Part shown: piece after piece, positions 56,447 to 64,000 of the stretch
Layout of the letters: each line of letters begins with the position of its first letter
Numbering within the stretch: position 1 is the first letter of the stretch
Origin: Otatea glauca
Taxonomy: Eukaryota > Streptophyta > Magnoliopsida > Poales > Poaceae
Assembly (NCBI GenBank): GCA_036346275.1
Contig: CM070730.1
Coordinates: 43,012,918-43,076,917 of the forward strand
Length of the DNA: 64,000 bases
Direction: 5' to 3'
Notes under the pieces: generated by a model
What the model was told of the DNA's origin: nothing
Seen by the model: only the letters and a program-made list of their open reading frames with translations
Database searches by the model: none
Position numbers and translations under genes: made by a program

Positions 56447-59400
56447 CAAGTTGACGTTCTGCTGGGTGCACGAATGTTGGACCATCTCTAGTGGGATGTA
56501 CTATTTGATGTAGACATAGAAAAAAGAATGTTTACCTGTATTATAAAGGGGTATAGATTCGCTCAAATTCTGAAGCATTTGAAGACGTAATTTGGAACCC
56601 GGCTTGCGCACCTTTTGCCTGCTGTCATCGGCTGAAATGCTGAACACGCGATTCGGACCGTCAAATCAGATGGCGTGCGAACGGTCTCGACTCTCGATTA
56701 GCAGGAGGCTTCACGCGTAGCCTTCCGCGTCCTTGCGCTCCTGTAGAGGCGCCCGGCCGGCCGGCCATCCCGTCCCGGAAGGCAGAGCTCCTCAGATGAG
56801 CAAACCCTAACCCTATCCTCTCACCGACGCAATGCCAAGGAATCTCTTCCCTTTCGTAGCCAAGGAATCACCCTCCAAATCCGTCACGCGGCTTCGCATC
56901 AGAGATCCAGACCCAGCCGATTCTTCGACCGCCTGCGCGTGTATTCGGTTCGCGTCGCCGATGGGGAATGCCTCGGCCTCGGCGGCTTGATCCGGTCGGT
57001 GGGGTGTACGCTGCGGCGGACGCGGTTCTGGTAAGCCTACCTCGTTATTTGGTTTGGTTTGGTTTGGTTTGGTGGTCGTGGTGGTCGGCGGGTTGCGACC
57101 CGCTAATTCTGGAAATACCATGGGTACTTGACGGCATGATGCTAGGAACATCTGGTGTAGGTGGCGGGTTTGTTGATTCCATGTTAAATGATCCTTCCGT
57201 TTGAGTAGCATATGATGTTCATGGTTTACTCTCAAGATTGAATGTATATATAGTAGCATGAGGTCTAAATGTTTTTTTTGTGATACTAACTTGTTGCTGT
57301 TGTTGCCCAACAAATATCTGAATGAAATAATTTATGTATTTTAAGATTGTTATTTTTGACAGTATTTTTAGTAGACTCCACATCCTTGGGATGTAAAAGG
57401 ATTATCATAGGATTTTGTGTTGTATAATGTTTTTCGTAGGTTCATTTTTTGCTTTACTTTCTTTCAATGTTTATCTTACTGTCGTTTTTTGTGGTTTCTT
57501 TCAATGTCATGATTAATATTGAAAGCGTCTTGATTGGATGAAGCTCACAAGGCTGATCTTTCTACTGCAGTTGATGAGGATTCATTTGCTTCTAGTGTCT
57601 TGATTATCTGTAAGATTTCCATCTGAAACATCCATTAATGTTCGCTTCTTGCTTAGGATTTAGTGGATATCTGAATCTTTTTTCTTTTTTAATTGTGTCA
57701 ACTGGTCGAATTTAAAGCATCGATGGCAGATTTTCATGGAAATTACATCTGTTCATACAAAATCATATTAGGTCAGTGGCTCGGCTTTGTCGGGTCTATT
57801 AATACAGAAGATGCTTGAGATATGCAAGTAAAATACTGCTCAACATATATGCTTATTTTGTGGGACTGTTCTTGTATACCATAATTTCCGACCTGATATC
57901 TAGTTTTCTGCACACAAATCTGCAACTTATGCAAAGTCTCTTGGTGGATGTGCTCTATTTCTACTAGATGCTTAGGAGCTCTATATAGGGCAGTAATGGT
58001 TCAGTTAATATTCAAAGTTTGTCCTTTGGACATTTAGTATTCAGGATAAGGAATGCATCATTTTATGATGCCATGGATATGAGTGCCCTTACGCACTTTA
58101 TTTGAAACATCTATTTGTAGTAACCATACCTTCTTCGTCAACCATGCCCTTTTATTTAATGAAACATGGGGCAAATGTAGGAATTTCTAAAAGGATGTTT
58201 TTTCTATATTAATGAGATGGTGTTCAGTGGTAAGTAGTTACCTGTTTTTAGAGTTTAGGGAGCAGGTTACAGGAGGGTTGTAGTGAAGTGTTTTCACGTA
58301 GCATATGACAACAGGTTTAGTGACTTATGCATGAAGGAATGGATAAAATTAATGAATATGTGAAGGAGATTGAGAAGTACTGAACTATATGTGGCAAAAA
58401 TAAAATATGAAGCTTTTGTCTTGGGCTGTACGGCTGTAGTTTGTTACCATTGATGAGTTTTAGACTGCTCATTGCTCAGAGGTCAAGATGATTAGATGAT
58501 AAATTGAAAGGAAGAGAAACACATGACATGTACTTCCCAATTCAAGTCTTCCTAGAATCCATGTCGGTCAATCATTTACAGTTTTGATCATCAATATGTA
58601 GAAAAGTATCTATATTGGCTATATGAAATTGATATTACTAGATCAATCTTGTAACATGCTTTCATAATATATTATTTCTGTGATTTTTAGCATCTTATAG
58701 AAATTAGCGGTCAAAGTGGCTGTAGTCTTGTAGACCGTGCTAATGTACAAAACGACTTATATTTGCAATAGGAGGTATAACAATGTTACATATTATTTTT
58801 TTTCCTGGGAGGTCAATTAGGAGGTGCTAGAATGAACTTTTTGAAAGTTGGATATGTGATAAATAGCTCCTTTTCTAATGTGTTAAGCTGTGGTTTTAAA
58901 AGCACCAGTAATAACGAAAGAGCCTACAGATTAGAGGCAGCAGACATTTTTCTTGCTAACCTATCTCAATGAATACATTGGAAACTGACCTGAACACACC
59001 AACCAAACATCAATTTTCATGAAAAGCAACCTAGGCATGTAGACTTGTAGAATGAAATGCTGCCCTAAAGTCATTTGAGGTGCTCTGAATTGTGATTGTT
59101 TTCATTCGTATGAGTTGCTCTTGCGCTTTCGTTGGACATAACATTTTAGCTAGGTGTCGTGGTAATGTTTTCATTTGCATGATTGTTCTTGTGCTTTAAT
59201 TGAAGATAATGTTTTACCTTTACATTGTATCCGCTTATTCATATGAAGTTGGGAGGATATGGTGAAACAAGTATCTGACAACATTAAGAGGGGAATCCCT
59301 GTCAGTCCGGAGCACAAATTTGGAACAGTTATATGATGTTGAATTCTAGGATAATTAACAAGCTAGTGTAATTCTTACCTGTAGTCTTCATGATGGTGCC

Positions 59401-59471
59401 CTCATTCTTTGCTTGAATGTGTCTGCTTAAATCTGGAGTTGTAAATATTGCTTCCTAAGCTAGTCTAAAGA
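56447..59471 (+). other. Probable host DNA: possible gene 5' end and long intron
   Basis: GC-rich from 56590 to 57030, then AT-rich without repeats I recognise. A telo-box pair (aaaccctaaccct, 56802-56814), typical of plant promoters, lies just before an ATG at 56832 (MPRNLFPFVAKESPSKSV, 54 codons), and a good splice donor CTG|GTAAGC is at 57031. A possible acceptor is ctttctactgcag at 57558-57570. No downstream coding exon could be recognised, and no family. A (TTTGG)n microsatellite lies at 57048-57073. Treat as an unconfirmed transcription unit. Confidence 0.3.
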
Positions 59472-59479
59472 GTTGTGGG

Positions 59480-60372
59480 CATTGGCGGAACTTGGGGGTG
59501 CCCGGCACCCCAAAATTTTGAATCAAGTCATTTGTTGCCAAACTGAACTTTGCACATCCATGTGTAAGAGCTTCTGCGCTACACATTCCTTTGCTCCTTT
59601 TATGCCCAGCTGACAGAGAGACCAAGTTATGTCATTTCAGAGAAATGCAACAATCTAGTATTTAATTGCATCTCATAAAACTGACTAAAACAATCTAGTA
59701 TTTGATTGTATCTCATTAGAGACTCGTTCTGGAATGCCGACCTCAATTCTTTCAGTGCAACTTACACAAGCTTATGATATCATCTCTTAGCAACAATACT
59801 GCTTGACAAACATTAATATGCTCATGACAAAACATCTTTCCTTTTATCCGTGTGAAGAGTCCCAACAAGCACAGAATATAGAGAATCATCCGGCTCCCAA
59901 CATATCATCAGACAACTGGAAGACCTCCTCTGAACTCCCTTACTTCGCCAGACCTGATATCAGGGCTGTATATGCTACAACATTAGGTTTGGTTCCCCTC
60001 TACTTCATCTGTTCAAACAGCCTCAGCGCCACTTCCACTTTCCCATTGACATAGTGCCCATGAACTAGCGCTGAATAAGTGTATATGTCTGGGACAAGCC
60101 CTTTCTTATCCATCTCCTTTTTGAACCGCTCGGCTTCGCGGATGCTCCCCTTTTTGATGTACCCATCCATCATAACATTGTAGGTTACGACACTTGGTTT
60201 TGCCCCCTTCATTGTCATATCTCGAAACAGCCTTGTTCCGACACTAGGCAGGGGGCACAGCAAGCGGCGCAGAGGCATGGGGCTGGCACGAGGGACGGTG
60301 AGGACGCTTGGCGCGGCACTACGGCATACCGGCAGAGGCACCCCTATTAGAAATTTTTTAGTTCCGCCACTG
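59480..60372 (-). mobile_element. Non-autonomous hAT-type DNA transposon carrying a PPR gene fragment
   Basis: 893 bases bounded by 8-bp duplications GTTGTGGG (59472-59479 and 60373-60380) and 12-bp terminal inverted repeats CATTGGCGGAAC versus CAGTGGCGGAAC (one mismatch); GGGTGCC recurs just inside both ends. An 8-bp TSD with ends of CAGTGGCGGA type is typical of the hAT superfamily. No transposase is encoded. The interior contains part of a PPR gene and a 40-bp duplicated stretch with caatctagtattt (59651-59730). Confidence 0.82.
59886..60245 (-). pseudogene. Captured PPR (pentatricopeptide repeat) gene fragment
   Basis: The minus frame shows a half motif (RLFRDMTMKGAK) and three consecutive 35-residue P-type PPR units: PSVVTYNVMMDGYIKKGSIR at 60197-60093, PDIYTYSALVHGHYVNGKVE at 60092-59988, and PNVVAYTALISGLAK from 59987. 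In-frame TAG occurs at the end of unit 2 and TAA and TGA in unit 3, so it is a pseudogene. PPR proteins bind organellar RNA. The fragment has no start, no targeting peptide, and lies wholly within the hAT element, so it is a transduplicated piece of a host gene. Confidence 0.82.
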
Positions 60373-60380
60373 GTTGTGGG

Positions 60381-61139
60381 AACTTGATGCATGTATGATT
60401 TGGACAGAAATTAATACTGAATCACTGACATTGCCAAGTACTAGTCTAATGGTGGGAAGATATCCTCTCCAGCCCATCTATTAGCGTGAGATGATTCAAC
60501 ATAGGTCCATTAACATCATGGATGTTGCTAGACAACTAGAGAGAATCTTGCTTAATTTTCTTCATAGTACTTAATTTTTAGCTCAAGATGGCTTTGAGTT
60601 TTCTCTTCTCCTTTATATGTTTGCTGTGATTATAAATATTCGATTGTTGCTTATATCTTTTCATGGCACTGAATTCCTGATACATTGGTCCTTTTGTTTG
60701 TTATCTCAAGTAACATTTAGATCTGGCAAGTTGAAGGTGGTTCTCTAATAATACACTGGAAGTAGCCACCATATATATCTGGAATTCTGGAGGTCCAGAA
60801 TAGGCTTGCAGCTTTATATGCCATGGCATTAGTCAGATTATCCCAAATTCACGATAACACCCAACCAGACGTATTAAGGTTTTATGGCTGCCCGCAATCA
60901 AACCTGTGGCGAAATTTGTTCCATTGATTCTTGCCGGATGTCTCGCAAAATGTATGATGTAATTATTTTCTAACTGTGCTCATGTTTTGTTTTATTGCAG
61001 TATATGTTGCCCAACGCAAGTAGAAGTAGCGTCACGATATCGGTGCTGCAGCATTTACATTTTTGTGGCCCTTCCTGCGTAGTCGTGTATAGGCAACGGA
61101 GGGACTGAAGATGCATAAAGGTTGAACACCAAACCATCG
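60381..61139 (+). other. Unassigned host-like DNA
   Basis: AT-rich, no open frame worth reporting and no repeat structure seen. A possible 3' splice site (tgttttattgcag, ending about 61000) might belong to the transcription unit suspected upstream. Confidence 0.3.
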
Positions 61140-63106
61140 TGTCTGTGAAGCCCAATTCGGATAAAATACCGTCTAGGACCAGAATCCGGAATTTCGGTGA
61201 AATTCGGATATTTCGGACAAATCTCGTTCGAAATTCAAAAACCAAAATTCAAATCCGGTTCGTTTTGTATCGAGAAAAAATGAAATTCGTCGAAATATAC
61301 TGAAATTTTGGCCTATTTGCAACTAAAAAAAGTGAGTCAAACGATGTCGAAAAATTTTGAATTTTGTTTTGGAGAGTCCGGACATATAGCAGATATTGCC
61401 ATAAAAATTACAGATTATTCTAAAGTCTGTTGAATTTTTAAAAATTCAAACATTGTTACTGTCCTGATAAAACACTGACCGACAATTTTGAACCGAATGC
61501 AAAATGGTTCTGAAGGACCATGTGGAGGTCCATCCATGTTTGTGATGAGTATTTGACTTTATTTGAGCAAGGTGTGCTCAAGTTTGAGTTTGATTTGGAT
61601 TGATTTTCAAAATGAAGCAATTTGAGTTGTCTATGCCAGGAGTGGCAGTACCGGTCGTATGGACGCGGTAGTGATGAGTTGGATGGTTTATTGCACATCT
61701 TTGTGGGTATTGCTATGTGAGGAGTTTCCTTATCTTTAATGGTTGCAGGGCGACGGTGCTAGGTCATGGTGAGGCGAAGGATGGTGGGACTAGGCGAGGG
61801 CGTCGGAGGTCGCACAGTTGGGAGATCGCCGGAAGATGATCGGAGGCGAGTCGGGCAAGGCAAGAAGACAAGGAAAGATGCTAGCTAGATGCCGCGTGGA
61901 TCAATGAGGCCGTCGGATTGAGGTCTAGTTGATAGGTTAGCGGGTCTAGGTAGTATGCTTTGAAAACTGCAAAAAACCGGTATGTGTGTGGGTTTTGGGT
62001 TAGCCTTGCATGGTTGTGTGTGGGTTAATCCTAGCCCTTAGATGAGTGCTCTAGGGTTGAGGACTCATCCAAGGGTGGTAGGTGGCCCAAGAGTAGTATA
62101 AATAGGGGTGGAGGGTAGCCTCCTTCCTTGAAGGTGTTGAGGTTTTGATGCTTATTTGAGTTTTGCCCACATGAATGTGACTTTGTAACCTCCCTTCCGA
62201 AATGAAAGTTTTATCCATCCACCTCTGAATTTATTTTGCGCATTTACATTATGTCTTTACTTTATGCAATTTAAATTCAAACATTTACTTTCCCATAATT
62301 ACATTCCCGCAATTTACTTTCAAGTAATTTGGATTTGCCTCCTCCTTCTAAATCTGCTGATCTTGGATGTTTTGAGTGTGTTCATATGGTTTTACATCTC
62401 TTTTGCACTCTTGGATTGAGTAGAGAACATCTTTTCTTTCAAGTTCCAACTTTATTGAGAACTTGTTCTTGGCATGACGATCGGTGTTTGATTTTTGTAA
62501 AAATATAGAAAAATCCTTTTGAGTGATTCTTGTTGGAGGAGGTGCGGGACTCGATATACACTGCAGAAAATTTTTGAGTTCACTTGTTGCACCGTTTGGG
62601 CGCCATGAGGTGAAAACCGAGCCCCAAACTTTCTACTCGAAGTTCTGAGCATACTGTGTTTTTAGATTTTTCTGTTTTTTCTGTAAGGCTTTTGAGGAGA
62701 AATTTGGTGGAGTTCTTCACGACTGATGCTCATAGGAGAAAAATTCTCGAATTTTGTGAGTGCAGAAACCCACCAACCTCTGTGCAAATTGAGGACAAGT
62801 TCGAAATTCCGCTTTTGCTTTTCCGAAAGTGACTTTGTGATTTGAATTGATGTCCTTTCTAAAAGCAAGAGTTTGAATTGATTACTCTTTATCTTGGACA
62901 CTAGACAACCAGGATTGTGACTCAAAAATCCCCACATATTTTATGGTACTTATCCATGCAAGCTTGGGGTACACATAGTTGTCTAGTTTTTCGGGTTTTT
63001 TACAATTTCCTTTAAGCGATCTTGTCGAGGTTTTTGTTAGAGTATTTTGGGGGAATTTTTATTTGCGACCATTCACCCCCCCTCTGTTCGCCATCTCGGT
63101 CCTTCA
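61140..63106 (+). repeat. LTR L2: 5' LTR of a Copia (Sirevirus-like) element
   Basis: Same family as L1. The right end is firm (ctcggtccttca followed two bases later by the PBS). The left end is uncertain; tgtctgtgaag at 61140 is the best guess and may be off by tens of bases. TATA box at 62097-62104; C-rich block caccccccctc near the end as in L1. No genes inside. Confidence 0.7.
62097..62104 (+). promoter_or_regulatory. TATA box of LTR L2
   Basis: TATAAATA in gtagtataaataggggtgg; conserved with 20132-20139. Confidence 0.65.
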
Positions 63107-63108
63107 AT

Positions 63109-63120
63109 TGGTATTAGAGC
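63109..63120 (+). other. Primer binding site of the L2 element
   Basis: TGGTATTAGAGC, one base different from the initiator-Met complement TGGTATCAGAGC, two bases after the LTR. It shows L2 is a 5' LTR in plus orientation with its element running off the right edge. Confidence 0.85.
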
Positions 63121-63160
63121 CGGTTCTGCTCTTTCTAGATCTTGACCGGTCTCAAGAGCT

Positions 63161-63739
63161 ATGGCGACGGACAAATATTCCACCAAGCCTCCAGTTCGTG
63201 AGCCGATGCGTGAGAAGAAGTACCGCAACTTCTCCAAGAACAAGAAGCTCTTTCACTGGCGTCCTCGCCGCTGCAGCGATATCAACCTCTCCGACACCGG
63301 AGACATGGAGCAACGAGGGCGAGGATGAACCGCAAGAGAAGAAGAGCGGCGATGACTTCTCGGCATGTGCTTCATGGCCGACGCCAACGGCATCGGCCGA
63401 CTCATTGTGACAAATGACACGAATGAGGTATCCACCTACGATGAGTTAAATGCTGCCTTCTGTAAATTAGGCAAGTTTCATGCTAAGGCTAGGTCGAGGT
63501 GTTCTGAGTTAGAGAAGGAAGTAGGTACCTTGACTCGGGAGTTAGCTTCACTTAGATCTTCTCCCTCCCGAGTCACTGATGATTGTGTTCTCTGTGATGC
63601 TGTTCTTGTGGAGTTGGAGAACTTAAGGACCATACATGATAGTGTGCTTGCTGAATTTGATAGTCTTAGGTTGAAGAATGCTTACATAGATTTGATTGAC
63701 CAAACAAAAATGTTGAAATTTTTTGAAAATTTTATATAA
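63161..63739 (+). pseudogene. Copia gag remnant (shortened) of the L2 element
   Basis: ATG at 63161 starts a 55-codon frame (MATDKYSTKPPVREPMREKK, then KYRNFSKNKKLF). From 63365 another frame reads CFMADANGIGRLIV and a coiled, Leu/Glu-rich stretch (ELEKEVGTLTRELASLRSS) to 63739, the type of sequence found at the C-terminus of Sirevirus-like Gag. The central gag domains expected between them are absent, so there seems to be an internal deletion. After 63740 the DNA is very AT-rich with no frame. Confidence 0.6.
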
Positions 63740-64000
63740 TGTTACTAAAGAAATTATTAATCTCTCAAAAAAAAATTTAGATCATAATCACACTCAAGAA
63801 AATTTATAAAATTCTGACAATGTAACTATCCCAATTATATTCATTCTGTTTTTTATTTTTTAAGGATAACAAATTAAGTTAAATTATTTTGAAATTTTTT
63901 ATGTATGATCCTAAGATACTAAGGATAGTACTATAAATTTTTCTGCTCATTATCAAGCTTGTGCAAATTTATAAAGATTCGATAGTGTTTTTGTCAAAAT

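Noticed and set aside
56802..56815. Telomere-like repeats (aaaccctaaccct)
   Set aside because: Only two units and in a promoter-like setting; a telo-box, not a telomere or interstitial telomeric array.
57541..57615. A mini-exon between tctactgcag and gtaagatt
   Set aside because: Both splice signals look plausible, but a 39-base exon with no coding continuity cannot be supported from sequence alone.
60000..60392. A functional PPR gene
   Set aside because: In-frame stops follow unit 2, there is no start or targeting sequence, and the whole fragment lies between hAT ends.
1..64000. CRISPR arrays, operons, phage or organellar insertions
   Set aside because: The direct repeats present are LTRs, TSDs or short tandem duplications; no regularly spaced repeats, no bacterial-type genes, no rRNA or organellar genes were seen.

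Overview
The window is repeat-dominated nuclear DNA from a grass (Poaceae), plausibly Oryza or a close relative. The basis is eukaryotic LTR retrotransposons of Tekay/Del-chromovirus, Tat (Retand-like) and Copia type with initiator-Met tRNA primer sites, plus a plant PPR gene fragment. There is no sign of bacterial, organellar or viral genes. About 90% of the sequence is nested LTR retrotransposons; almost all coding regions are broken by stops and frameshifts. Species was judged by recognition only.

Layout. (1) 1-9618: element A, a minus-strand Tekay-type chromovirus whose 3' LTR runs off the left edge; order on the minus strand is 5' LTR, PBS, a pre-gag ORF, gag, protease, RT-RNase H, integrase with chromodomain, PPT, 3' LTR. 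A is inserted in a diverged related LTR, F (9624-12292). (2) 12293-19566: element B, a truncated relative joined directly to F; it keeps only a protease piece, gag, a decayed pre-gag ORF, PBS and one LTR. That LTR carries a solo Copia LTR (17773-19142) with a perfect 5-bp target-site duplication (TSD). (3) 19567-44845: a plus-strand LTR 'L1', split by element D (20875-44664, TSD GAGTG), itself split by element C (24361-36267, TSD CATAT). C and D are minus-strand Tekay-type elements of about 11.9 kb. (4) 44860-45243: a fold-back MITE-like repeat. (5) 45428-56441: element E, a complete plus-strand Tat-lineage element with TSD GGAGG, Ty3 gene order and a long antisense extra ORF behind integrase with plant-mobile-domain features, apparent introns and its own TATA box. 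(6) 56447-61139: lower-copy, probably host DNA, with a possible first exon and long intron, carrying an 893-bp hAT-type element with 8-bp TSDs that has captured a PPR fragment. (7) About 61140-64000: the LTR, PBS and shortened gag of a Copia (Sirevirus-like) element whose LTR is the same family as L1.

Relative ages follow from the nesting: L1 is older than B and D; D is older than C; F is older than A; B's LTR is older than the Copia solo LTR. Points that most deserve attention are the pre-gag ORF shared by A, B, C and D, the antisense gene of E, the PPR-carrying hAT element, clustered MSA-like (AACGG) motifs upstream of the LTR TATA boxes, conserved palindromes in the transcribed leader, and an unusual concentration of small lesions at CTG/CAG trinucleotides between repeat copies that may be an assembly artefact.
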